Source: Aequorivita lipolytica (lineage in GTDB: Bacteria; Bacteroidota; Bacteroidia; Flavobacteriales; Flavobacteriaceae). From it: 64,000 nucleotides of DNA. The stretch is taken from assembly GCF_007997135.1 (NCBI RefSeq), contig NZ_VORU01000002.1, positions 310,001 to 374,000 on the forward strand, given 5' to 3'. Of the stretch, positions 53,109 through 60,717 are shown piece after piece (within the stretch, counting starts at the first letter, position 1; every line of letters starts with the position of its first letter). The translations under genes and the position numbers were made by a program. The notes beneath the pieces are model-generated. The model saw nothing but the letters and a program-made list of their open reading frames with translations. It was not told the origin of the DNA and ran no database searches.

Positions 53109-53196
53109 ATTAATTTTTAGTTTTTGCCATTATGTTTTCAGCCGAAAAAATTGGTCATCTTTTTGTAATAGAAGTACAATCAAATTAATCGGGCTG

Positions 53197-53853
53197 CTAA
53201 ATTGTTTGCACATATATATTTTCTGCGACAGTTTTTGAAATGAAAAATTGGTCATCAAATACCTGAATTATCATGGAACCATCAAAAAATTCCTTTCCAA
53301 GAACTGTTATTTTAGTGCCGATACTGACTTTCTTTTTATCTAAATACTGAAGAAATTCTGGACTCGATTCTTTTACACCAACACAAATGCCTTGTTGATT
53401 CTTTTCAATTTCAGAAAGCAGTTTTTTCTCTGTTCGCTTTAAAACCCCATGTTTATCCGGAATTGGATCGCCGTGCGGATCAAAATCTGGACTGCCCAAA
53501 AATTGGTCGAGTCGGGTTATAAGTTCTTCCGATTGAATGTGCTCCAACTGCTCGGCTATTTCATGTACCTCATCCCAATGAAAATTGAGCTTTTCTACCA
53601 AAAAAACTTCCCAAAGACGGTGTTTCCGTATTACACCTGCTGCAACTTTTCTGCCGGCTTCGGTCAAGGATACCCCTTTATAACGCTTGTATATCAAAAG
53701 TTTTTTTTCGGAAAGTTTCTGAACCATATCGGTTACAGAAGAAGGCTTTGTGTCCATTCTTTCCGCAATTGCATTGGTGCTGATTTCGCCAGCGGTTTCC
53801 AACTCTAGATGGAAGATTGCTTTTAGATAGTTTTCTTCGGCAAGTGTCATCAT
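53197..53853 (-). CDS. DtxR/MntR-family metal-dependent transcriptional regulator
   Basis: About 218 residues: an N-terminal winged helix (TLAEENYLKAIFHLE, STNAIAERMDTKPSSVTDMV), a metal-binding dimerisation domain (RLWEVFLVEKLNFHWDEVHE, AEQLEHIQSEEL, GDPIPDKHG) and a C-terminal SH3-like FeoA-type domain (about 155-215). The frame is open to an ATG at 53898, but a -7 element on the minus strand at 53870-53877 lies downstream of it, so the start is taken as the ATG at 53853 (53850 also possible). It probably represses the adjacent ABC operon and/or the divergent TonB receptor when metal is replete. Confidence 0.9.
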   Translation of the reverse strand: MMTLAEENYLKAIFHLELETAGEISTNAIAERMDTKPSSVTDMVQKLSEKKLLIYKRYKGVSLTEAGRKVAAGVIRKHRLWEVFLVEKLNFHWDEVHEIAEQLEHIQSEELITRLDQFLGSPDFDPHGDPIPDKHGVLKRTEKKLLSEIEKNQQGICVGVKESSPEFLQYLDKKKVSIGTKITVLGKEFFDGSMIIQVFDDQFFISKTVAENIYVQTI

Positions 53854-53869
53854 CAAATTTATGTTTATG

Positions 53870-53877
53870 CAAAGATA
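53870..53877 (-). promoter_or_regulatory. -7 element (TATCTTTG) of the DtxR-family gene
   Basis: A consensus match on the minus strand, 16 bases before the start codon at 53853. It excludes the longer ORF start at 53898. Confidence 0.55.
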
Positions 53878-53898
53878 TATTTTTTTATTTAAAAACAT

Positions 53899-53920
53899 AT
53901 TTTTAGATTTGCCTAAAAAT
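53899..53920. promoter_or_regulatory. palindrome, candidate DtxR/MntR operator
   Basis: Perfect 8-bp arms ATTTTTAG / CTAAAAAT separated by ATTTGC, between the divergent regulator and TonB receptor genes. The TTTAG...CTAAA plan fits operators of the DtxR family. Related half or imperfect sites are upstream of feoA (45311-45335) and of the binding-lipoprotein gene (53113-53128). Confidence 0.55.
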
Positions 53921-53952
53921 ATAATTACCTAGAACTAATAATATGTAATTTT

Positions 53953-56259
53953 ATGAAATATTTTATTTACTTTTTTCTTTTTGCAATAACACTTGCTTCG
54001 GCCCAAAATAACAAAGCGAAAATTTCGGGAACGGTTTCTACTGAAGGCAAACCCATTCCATTTGCTAGCGTATATGTGAAAGGCGGAACAGATGGTGCCA
54101 GCGCTGATGTGGAAGGCAATTTTGAATTATCAATTGGTGCTGGAAAAGTGACCCTTGTTGCGCAGTCTCAGGGTTACCGGTCTGAAAGTATTTCTGTAAC
54201 TGTTGCAAATGGCGAAACAAAAATTTTAAATTTTAGTCTTTCTGAAAGCAACGAAGAATTAGAACAAGTGGTAGTAACAGGTACACGAACTGAAAAACGC
54301 CGAATAGATTCACCCGTAATCGTGAACTTGATAAATAGCGAGACCTTGGAGCAAGTTGTAGCAACAGATCTTTCTGAAGGCTTGCGTTTTCAACCAGGTC
54401 TTAGAGTAGAAACGGACTGCCAAACTTGTAATTATACCCAGATTCGTATGAATGGCTTACAAGGTGGTTATTCACAAATCCTGATTAATGGTCGTTCCAT
54501 TTTCAGTCCATTGACTGGTCTTTATGGCCTTCAACAAATTCCCGTGAACATGATTGAGCGAATTGAAGTGGTTCGAGGTGGGGTTTCTGCGCTGTATGGT
54601 TCTAGCGCTATTGGTGGAACGGTGAATGTAATCACTAAAATTCCGAAGAAAAATAATTACAGTTTAAGCTATATGTATGAAAATATTGATGGCGGTGCAG
54701 ATCAAAATTTGATCAATGGAAATGCCACGGTTGTGAGTAAAGATTATAATGCCGGTGCAAATTTTTTCGTAAGTAATAGGAGAAAATCTGCCTATGATGC
54801 CAATGGCGATAATTTTTCTGAATTGCCAGAATTGAAAGGCAATTCCTTTGGAGTGAATGCTTTCTATCTGCCTACTGAAAATTCTAAATTGGAATTGAGT
54901 GCAAGCAGCCTTTACGAATATCGTTTTGGTGGTGAAATGGTTGATAAAGCTGCATTTTTAGCACAACAGTCTGAAGAGCGTACCCATAATGTGTTGATGG
55001 GAAGTTTGGATTATCAAGTAAACTTCAATGAAGATAAAAGTTCGCTTATTCTATATTATGGCGGTCAAAGAACTGATAGAGATCACTACACGGGCATAAT
55101 TCCAAATGACGAAATTGAACAACAGGCCTTTTTTGCCGCACCACCTTATGGAGTTTCTGAAGTCACAACACACCAAGGTGGAGCGCAATTCAACAATAAA
55201 TTCAATGAATTTTTGGGTGGAAAAACTGTTTTGACCGGAGGCGTGGAATATGTTTATGATGATGTTTTTGACGAAATTGAATCGTACAATTACCTAACCG
55301 ATCAGACCACAAAAAACTTGGGCGCGTTTGTTCAAAATGATTGGGATATTACGGAAAGTCTGAATTTTCTTTCCGGTTTTAGGGTCGATAAGCACAACTT
55401 GGTAGCTAACGCTATTTTCAGCCCACGTCTTTCATTGCTTTACAAATTAAAGGAAACTACACAATTCCGATTAGGTTGGGGAACAGGTTTCCGCGCGCCA
55501 CAAGCATTTGATACCGATTTGCACATTGCCTTTGCAGGTGGGGGTGTTTCGCGAATTTCACTTGCCGACACTTTATTCGAAGAAAAATCAAACAGTTTTA
55601 CTGCTTCTGTAAATTATGATAGAGCTACCGAGCATTTTATTGCAGGTGTCACTTTGGAAGGCTTTTATACACATTTGAATGATGCATTTTACCTATTTCC
55701 TTTAGGTGAAGATGACTTTGGTGAACGTTTTGAAAAGCGAAACGGTAGCGGTGCAACAGTAAAAGGAATTACAATGGAAGCACGTGCTAACTTCGATTAT
55801 GTTGTTGAAATTGATGCAGGTTTTACGTTTCAATCTAGTTTGTTTGATGATGCTGTGGAAAATATTAAGGGATTACCAGCAAAACGTGAATTTCTGCGAA
55901 CGCCTAATAATTATGGGTACGCTACTTTAACCTATACACCCACAAAAAAATTAAGTGCGAGTGCAAATTTAGTTTACACAGGAGTAATGGACATAATTCA
56001 CGTTGCTGGCGAAAATACGGGTCAGACTGTAGATGAATATTATAAAACACCAAGTTTTACAGAGCTCAGTCTGCGTGTGGGATACACATTTGATATTCCT
56101 AAAGTGAGCACTGGTTTAGAGCTATATGGTGGTGTAAAGAACGTAACCAATAGTTACCAAAACGATTTTGACATAGGGAAAAATCGTGATAGTAATTACA
56201 TCTACGGTCCTAGCGCGCCAAGATCTGTCTTTGTTGGTTTAAAAATTCAATCACTTTAA
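53953..56259 (+). CDS. TonB-dependent outer-membrane receptor (probable metal or metal-chelate uptake)
   Basis: The 768-residue receptor has a signal peptide (IYFFLFAITLASAQ), a CarboxypepD_reg-like domain (about 22-95, with GTVSTEGKPIPFASVYV), and a plug starting near LEQVVVTGTRTEKR. The plug includes TDCQTCNYTQIRMNGLQGG and RIEVVRGGVSALYGSSAIGG. A 22-strand barrel ending in a terminal strand (SVFVGLKIQSL) completes it. The Cys pair in DCQTC is unusual and could bind metal. It diverges from the DtxR-type regulator over a palindrome, which supports metal-regulated uptake. The substrate is not known. Confidence 0.9.
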   Translation: MKYFIYFFLFAITLASAQNNKAKISGTVSTEGKPIPFASVYVKGGTDGASADVEGNFELSIGAGKVTLVAQSQGYRSESISVTVANGETKILNFSLSESNEELEQVVVTGTRTEKRRIDSPVIVNLINSETLEQVVATDLSEGLRFQPGLRVETDCQTCNYTQIRMNGLQGGYSQILINGRSIFSPLTGLYGLQQIPVNMIERIEVVRGGVSALYGSSAIGGTVNVITKIPKKNNYSLSYMYENIDGGADQNLINGNATVVSKDYNAGANFFVSNRRKSAYDANGDNFSELPELKGNSFGVNAFYLPTENSKLELSASSLYEYRFGGEMVDKAAFLAQQSEERTHNVLMGSLDYQVNFNEDKSSLILYYGGQRTDRDHYTGIIPNDEIEQQAFFAAPPYGVSEVTTHQGGAQFNNKFNEFLGGKTVLTGGVEYVYDDVFDEIESYNYLTDQTTKNLGAFVQNDWDITESLNFLSGFRVDKHNLVANAIFSPRLSLLYKLKETTQFRLGWGTGFRAPQAFDTDLHIAFAGGGVSRISLADTLFEEKSNSFTASVNYDRATEHFIAGVTLEGFYTHLNDAFYLFPLGEDDFGERFEKRNGSGATVKGITMEARANFDYVVEIDAGFTFQSSLFDDAVENIKGLPAKREFLRTPNNYGYATLTYTPTKKLSASANLVYTGVMDIIHVAGENTGQTVDEYYKTPSFTELSLRVGYTFDIPKVSTGLELYGGVKNVTNSYQNDFDIGKNRDSNYIYGPSAPRSVFVGLKIQSL

Positions 56260-56265
56260 AAAAAA

Positions 56266-56739
56266 ATGAAACGCTTTACTTTTCATATTTTGTTGTTAAT
56301 GTTAGTCAATGCCGCTTTTTCCCAAAATGAAAAAGTGGTTCATTGGCTTAATTTTGAGCAATTGGAAGATTCGCTCGCAACAAACCCTAAAAAGGTTTTT
56401 ATAGATTTTTATGCAGATTGGTGCGCCCCTTGTTTAAAAATGCAGCGGGAGGTTTTTACAGATGAAAAGATTATAGAAATTTTAAACGAAGATTACTACG
56501 CAGTAAAAATGAACGTGGAAAGTACGGATACGATTCACTTCGGAAATGAAGTTTTTATAAACGAAAGAGCAAATCGAAGAAATCCCGTACACCAAATTCC
56601 ACTTTTGATGGCCAGACAAAAAGACAAACCCTTTTCATTGCCGGCACTCGTTTTTTTAGATGAAAAATTTCAGGCAACTGCACGCTACTTTCAATATTTG
56701 AATGTGGAACAGCTTTTGAAAATTTTAGAAAAAAGGTAG
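56266..56739 (+). CDS. secreted thioredoxin-family protein
   Basis: The 157-residue protein has a signal peptide (HILLLMLVNAAFSQ) and a thioredoxin fold with active site DWCAPCLKMQ (C53, C56), then EKIIEILNEDYYAVKMNVES and the cis-Pro region FSLPALVFLDEKF. It lies six bases after the TonB receptor and is probably cotranscribed. A periplasmic reductase serving the receptor's Cys pair or a metal-reduction step is an inference from this linkage. Confidence 0.87.
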   Translation: MKRFTFHILLLMLVNAAFSQNEKVVHWLNFEQLEDSLATNPKKVFIDFYADWCAPCLKMQREVFTDEKIIEILNEDYYAVKMNVESTDTIHFGNEVFINERANRRNPVHQIPLLMARQKDKPFSLPALVFLDEKFQATARYFQYLNVEQLLKILEKR

Positions 56740-56764
56740 TTCTAAAAAATTCTGAAAAAATAAT

Positions 56765-57496
56765 CTAAAATCCGCGTTCTTTCTGCAGTTGCCCATAAGC
56801 CTCCTGCACTTTTTTGAATTTTTCCTCACCCCCTTTTTGGTGTGCCTCGTCCATATGCTGTAGTTTATCGGGATGGTATTTTTTAACCATTGTGCGATAC
56901 GCAGCTTTTATTTCGGTAGTGGTTGCAGTTCTGTCTATTTCCAAAATTTTGTAAGCGCTGTCCGGATTTTTGAAGAACATTGCTTTTATACTTTCAAAAT
57001 CGCGCGCATAAATTCCCAAAAACCCTGCAATCCTATTTATTTCGTTTACTTCGGAAGTTGAAACGCTACCATCCGCATTCCCAATGCTAAACAAAAAGTG
57101 AAGTATCTGCAAGCGGCTTTCGTAGCGGGTTCTTTGCCGCAAAAGGCTGCAAATGCTTTGAGCCGAAATTTCACGCTTCTTTATTACGTCGTTAAAAACC
57201 TTGAAAGTAGCGTTGGCACGATCCCTACCGTATGCTTGCACAAAATACTGGCGAACGTAATCCAATTCTGTTTGGCTTACATTTCCATCTGCTTTTATAA
57301 CTAATGAAGCCAAAGAAAGTAAGTTCAATTCAAAATCTGCAGGAGTTACCTGCTCTTTAGACGAACCGAAGGAAGTTTGAAACGTTTTGCCTCTTACGCT
57401 TATATTGTCTAATAGGCTTCCAATTAAAAAACCCGCAATGGCGCCGGGAAAACGATAAACAAAATAACCAAGAACGGCCAATAACCAACGAAGCAT
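56765..57496 (-). CDS. DjlA-like membrane co-chaperone (TerB plus DnaJ domain)
   Basis: The 243-residue protein starts with a hydrophobic N-terminal segment (LLAVLGYFVYRFPGAIAGFL). A TerB-like helical domain follows (about 55-165, with LASLVIKADGNVSQTELDYV and FSIGNADGSVSTSEVNEI). The C-terminal J domain (about 178-240) contains ILEIDRTATTTEIKAAYRTM and the HPD triad in KKYHPDKLQ. DjlA proteins stimulate DnaK at the inner membrane. The long gap before it (57497-57828) is repeat-rich. Confidence 0.9.
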   Translation of the reverse strand: MLRWLLAVLGYFVYRFPGAIAGFLIGSLLDNISVRGKTFQTSFGSSKEQVTPADFELNLLSLASLVIKADGNVSQTELDYVRQYFVQAYGRDRANATFKVFNDVIKKREISAQSICSLLRQRTRYESRLQILHFLFSIGNADGSVSTSEVNEINRIAGFLGIYARDFESIKAMFFKNPDSAYKILEIDRTATTTEIKAAYRTMVKKYHPDKLQHMDEAHQKGGEEKFKKVQEAYGQLQKERGF

Positions 57497-57538
57497 AAAT
57501 TTTTATTTTTTATAGCAGACAAAAGTACCATTTAAAGC

Positions 57539-57770
57539 ACCAAATCTCAAATCTCAAATCTCAAATTAAAAAAGAAGTACTAAACTCAAACGAAGAACCA
57601 AATACCCAATATCCAGTTCCAAATAAATTTCAAGCATCAAAAAACTCAAATTCTTACAGAAATAGAATGCACGTGGGTTTTGAGTTTTTATATTTTGGAA
57701 TTTATTTAAGATTTGGAGCGTGTGATTTGTGATTTATTTGAGATTTGGAATTTGTTATTTGGGATTTAAT
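57539..57770. repeat. long imperfect inverted repeat built of CTCAAATCTCAAAT units
   Basis: The left half has three CAAATCT units and TTCCAAATAAATTTCAAG...ACTCAAATTC. The right half is its rough complement (GAGTTTTTATATTTTGGAATT, GAGATTTGGAATTTG). Transcribed, it could form a stem of over 80 bp around a CACGTG-containing apex. It fills most of the 57497-57828 gap; beyond it I see only the -7 element of the next gene. Shorter CAAATTCTCAAATTCTC repeats precede 17135. Confidence 0.7.
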
Positions 57771-57785
57771 TCCTTTCAGAATTAG

Positions 57786-57793
57786 TATCTTTG
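57786..57793 (+). promoter_or_regulatory. -7 element (TATCTTTG) of the bacilliredoxin gene
   Basis: A consensus match 35 bases before the ATG at 57829, with a TTG 24 bases upstream. It follows the in-frame ATG at 57745, so the later start is preferred. Confidence 0.55.
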
Positions 57794-57828
57794 CGTTCAA
57801 ATTTTTATACACATTAAATACAAATATT

Positions 57829-58239
57829 ATGTACCCACCCGATTTAATAAAACCAATGCGTGAAGACCTAACTAAAGTAGGTTTTTCCGAACTACATACT
57901 GCAAATGACGTTGAAGAAGCCTTGAAAAAAGAAGGAACCACCTTAGTAGTTGTAAACTCCGTCTGTGGATGTGCTGCTGCCAATGCGCGTCCAGGAGCAG
58001 CCATGTCAATTCAAAATGACAAAAAGCCAGACCATTTGGTAACAGTTTTTGCAGGCGTGGACCGCGAGGCAGTTGATGCCGCAAGAGCTAGTATGGTTCC
58101 GTTTCCACCAAGTTCACCAGCTATGGCTTTGTTCAAAAATGGTGAGTTGGTCCATATGTTAGAGCGTCACCACATTGAAGGCCGCCCTGCACAAATGATT
58201 GCCGAAAACTTGAAAGGCGCCTATAACGAATATTGCTAA
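57829..58239 (+). CDS. BrxA/BrxB family bacilliredoxin
   Basis: The 136-residue protein starts MYPPDLIKPMREDLTKVGF and carries the CxC active site SVCGCAAANARPGA (C46, C48). FPPSSPAMALFKNGELVHML and a C-terminal FKGAYNEYC-like end follow, matching the YphP/YqiW family. In Firmicutes these remove bacillithiol from proteins, and the family is also widespread in Bacteroidetes. The 28 residues encoded from 57745 are translated repeat DNA and precede the promoter, so they are excluded. A small membrane gene follows after 18 bp. Confidence 0.93.
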   Translation: MYPPDLIKPMREDLTKVGFSELHTANDVEEALKKEGTTLVVVNSVCGCAAANARPGAAMSIQNDKKPDHLVTVFAGVDREAVDAARASMVPFPPSSPAMALFKNGELVHMLERHHIEGRPAQMIAENLKGAYNEYC

Positions 58240-58257
58240 TTACAGATTGATCTTTGA

Positions 58258-58479
58258 ATGAAAGCAACTAAACCATTAACGATTGTTGTTGGAATCCTCG
58301 CTCTTGGAGCACTTTTATTTAATATTTACGAAAATCCGAGGGTTTCACATTTGTTCGGGAAAGAAATAGATGATTGGCTTTACAGAGTATTTTGGTTAGT
58401 AGTTATTGGCCTTTGCGTTTATAATTACATCTACATAGACCGAAATACATTGAAAAATAAGTCGAAATCAAAACGTTGA
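58258..58479 (+). CDS. small hypothetical membrane protein
   Basis: The 73-residue protein has two membrane helices: one at about 6-24 (LTIVVGILALGALLFNIY) and one at about 43-62 (YRVFWLVVIGLCVYNYIYID). A basic tail (KNKSKSKR) follows. I do not recognise a family. It follows the bacilliredoxin gene by 18 bp and is closed by a hairpin terminator at 58515-58542, so the two form an operon. Confidence 0.65.
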   Translation: MKATKPLTIVVGILALGALLFNIYENPRVSHLFGKEIDDWLYRVFWLVVIGLCVYNYIYIDRNTLKNKSKSKR

Positions 58480-58514
58480 CTTTTTCAAATTTGAAATTTT
58501 ACACATGCAAAAAG

Positions 58515-58542
58515 GAAAACCGTTTTTTTAAGGACGGTTTTC
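58515..58542 (+). terminator. intrinsic terminator of the bacilliredoxin operon
   Basis: GAAAACCGT pairs with ACGGTTTTC around a ten-base T-rich loop, 35 bases after the small membrane gene. It sits directly upstream of the next promoter. Confidence 0.7.
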
Positions 58543-58543
58543 T

Positions 58544-58551
58544 TACTTTTG
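58544..58551 (+). promoter_or_regulatory. -7 element (TACTTTTG) of the acyltransferase gene
   Basis: A consensus match ending seven bases before the ATG, so the transcript would be nearly leaderless. Confidence 0.5.
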
Positions 58552-58558
58552 AATAGCA

Positions 58559-59302
58559 ATGAAGGCACTGTCAAAAATTATTAGTTATCCTTTTACGGTA
58601 CTGTTTTACCTGCTTTTTGGTATTACAATCTTAGTTTTTCATCCTATTCAGTGGATTAGTTTTAACTGGTTTGGTTATTCGGCGCACAAAAAAACTGTTG
58701 ATTGTTTTAACTGGACAATAATACGCTGTCTACACGCTTTGGGAACTACCTTTCATGTTGATATAAACACAAGCATACCCAATAATGTGCCCATTATAAT
58801 CGTATCAAACCATCAAAGCATGTGGGATATTTCGCCCATAAGCTGGTATTTACGAAAATATCATCCCAAATTTATTTCCAAAGTAGAATTGGGCAAGGGC
58901 ATTCCTTCTGTTTCCTTCAATCTACGTCATGGCGGTTCCATTTTGATAGACCGAAAAAACCCGAGGCAAGCGATAGTTGAAATGGTGAAATTTTCAAAAT
59001 ACCTTCAAAAATTCAGAAGAAGCGGGGTTATTTTCCCCGAGGGAACTCGAAGCAAAACGGGTGTGCCAAAGCCTTTCCGAAGAAGCGGTCTACAAACGCT
59101 TTTCAAAAAAGTTCCAGACGGCTATGTAGTTCCGGTTTCAATCAACAATTCCTGGAAATTGCAACGTTGGGGCATGTTTCCGATTCAAATGGGCGTTCGG
59201 CTGGAAATGACCGCGCACCCCGCCATAAAAATCGCAGATTACGACGTGGAAATGTTGATTGACAAAGTGGAAGAAACAATCACTTCAAAAATCCACAAAT
59301 AA
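58559..59302 (+). CDS. plsC: 1-acyl-sn-glycerol-3-phosphate acyltransferase
   Basis: The 247-residue enzyme adds the second acyl chain to lysophosphatidic acid at the inner membrane. An N-terminal membrane helix (FTVLFYLLFGITILVF) is followed by the acyltransferase motifs SNHQSMWDISP (NHxxxxD at 84-90), GSILIDRKNPRQAI (motif II), VIFPEGTRSKTG (motif III) and YVVPVSINNSW (motif IV). The stop and the next start overlap (TAATG), implying translational coupling to the HD hydrolase gene. Confidence 0.93.
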   Translation: MKALSKIISYPFTVLFYLLFGITILVFHPIQWISFNWFGYSAHKKTVDCFNWTIIRCLHALGTTFHVDINTSIPNNVPIIIVSNHQSMWDISPISWYLRKYHPKFISKVELGKGIPSVSFNLRHGGSILIDRKNPRQAIVEMVKFSKYLQKFRRSGVIFPEGTRSKTGVPKPFRRSGLQTLFKKVPDGYVVPVSINNSWKLQRWGMFPIQMGVRLEMTAHPAIKIADYDVEMLIDKVEETITSKIHK

Positions 59303-59967
59303 TGGCTTTATTTTCTACCGAAGAAATAATTCAAAATACAATCACCTTCGTTAAGAATGAATTGCAAAATGCCGAAGGAGGCCACGATTGGTTTCACATT
59401 GAACGGGTTTATAAAAATGCTTTGCTAATTTCTGAAAGTGAAAACGTAGATAAAATGGTGGTCTCGCTTGGCGCATTGCTTCACGATATTGCCGATTCAA
59501 AATTTCACGCTGGCGATGAAACCGTTGGGCCAAAAAAGGCACATCAATTCGTGAAATCACAAAATCTTTCAGAAGAAATAATTGAGCACGTTGTAAAAAT
59601 CATAGAAAATATTTCATTCAAAGGTGGAAATAAAATCCAGCAATTTCACTCTAAAGAATTGGATGTTGTACAGGATGCAGACAGACTGGATGCTTTGGGA
59701 GCTGTTGGCATTGCACGAACATTCAACTACGGCGGTTTTAAAAACCGAAAACTTTACGATCCCGAGATTAAGCCAAATCTAAAAATGACTCCTTCGGAAT
59801 ATAAAGCTTCCGATGCGCCAACAATCAATCATTTCTACGAAAAATTATTACTTTTAAAAGACCGAATGAATACTGAAACGGGAAGAAAAATTGCGGAACA
59901 ACGGCATCAGTTTATGGAAGGTTTTTTAAAACAATTCTATGCGGAATGGGCGGGTAGCAATGTATAA
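59302..59967 (+). CDS. HD-domain phosphohydrolase (YedJ-like)
   Basis: The 221-residue protein has the HD motif set GGHDWFHIERVY (first His), ALLHDIADSKF (HD pair), ENISFKGGNK and VVQDADRLDALGAVGIARTF. These match the YedJ/YpgQ-like metal-dependent phosphohydrolases, some of which hydrolyse nucleotides. Translation is coupled to plsC by a one-base overlap. The 211 bp that follow (59968-60178) are AT-rich and contain a CTCCAAA/TTTGGAG hairpin near 60131-60147. Confidence 0.9.
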   Translation: MALFSTEEIIQNTITFVKNELQNAEGGHDWFHIERVYKNALLISESENVDKMVVSLGALLHDIADSKFHAGDETVGPKKAHQFVKSQNLSEEIIEHVVKIIENISFKGGNKIQQFHSKELDVVQDADRLDALGAVGIARTFNYGGFKNRKLYDPEIKPNLKMTPSEYKASDAPTINHFYEKLLLLKDRMNTETGRKIAEQRHQFMEGFLKQFYAEWAGSNV

Positions 59968-60178
59968 TGTTTTCAACAAAATCGCTGTTATTTTATTCCG
60001 AAGTGTTGCTCCAAAAGGCTCAGAGTAAATAATTTAAAAACTCTTTTTAAACTCTTTTACGATAAATTTCATATATTTAAACCTAATATTTATCTCTCAA
60101 GATAATATCCTCACTATTATAATTCTAAAACTCCAAATCTTTTGGAGCTAATAATAGTTTAAAATAAGTTCGGATATT

Positions 60179-60646
60179 ATGACAGATTCTTCACTATCGA
60201 AAGTTCAGATCTTCACCTCTTATGCTCACGAAGATGAGGAACTTAAAAACGAAATGGACAAATACCTAAAGGTATTAAAACGCTCCGGTAAAATTGATAC
60301 TTGGAACGATAGGGCTCTTATTGCTGGTCAGGAATGGAATGATTCTATAATGGACGAATTGCGGAAGGCCGATGTAATTTTGCTCTTAATTAGTGTTGAT
60401 TTTAACGCTTCAGATTTTATTTGGGACAAAGAGTTGGCAGAGGCTATGCGCCGTCATGAAGAAGGAAGCGTCTACGTGGTCCCCATTATTCTTAGAAACT
60501 GCAAATGGACTTCATTGCCCTATGCAAAACTGCAGGCTTTGCCTCGTAACGCCCGTCCAATTTTAGATTATCCAGATCGCGACACGGCTTTTACCGAAGT
60601 TGCAGAAGGAATAGAAAGGCTTGTAGACCACATTATTGCAAAATAA
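60179..60646 (+). CDS. stand-alone TIR-domain protein (candidate NAD-consuming effector)
   Basis: The 155-residue protein is almost entirely a TIR domain: KVQIFTSYAHEDEELKNEM (betaA and first helix), WNDRALIAGQEWNDSIMDEL (box 2/BB-loop equivalent), VILLLISVDFNASDFIWDKE with E85 at the position of the catalytic glutamate of NAD-hydrolysing TIRs, and VYVVPIILRNCKW. Bacterial TIRs often deplete NAD or make cyclic-ADP-ribose signals in defence systems. It is followed after 71 bp by a TIR-RDD membrane gene on the same strand. The role is inferred; no phage genes are nearby. Confidence 0.85.
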   Translation: MTDSSLSKVQIFTSYAHEDEELKNEMDKYLKVLKRSGKIDTWNDRALIAGQEWNDSIMDELRKADVILLLISVDFNASDFIWDKELAEAMRRHEEGSVYVVPIILRNCKWTSLPYAKLQALPRNARPILDYPDRDTAFTEVAEGIERLVDHIIAK

Positions 60647-60717
60647 GTGACTATCCAAGGTTTTCTTTTAAATTAATATGAAAATATCTAACTACTAACC
60701 ATTAAAGTTAATCAAAA

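Noticed and set aside
53854-53898. Fifteen-codon upstream extension of the DtxR-family regulator
   Set aside because: The -7 element at 53870-53877 lies inside this stretch.
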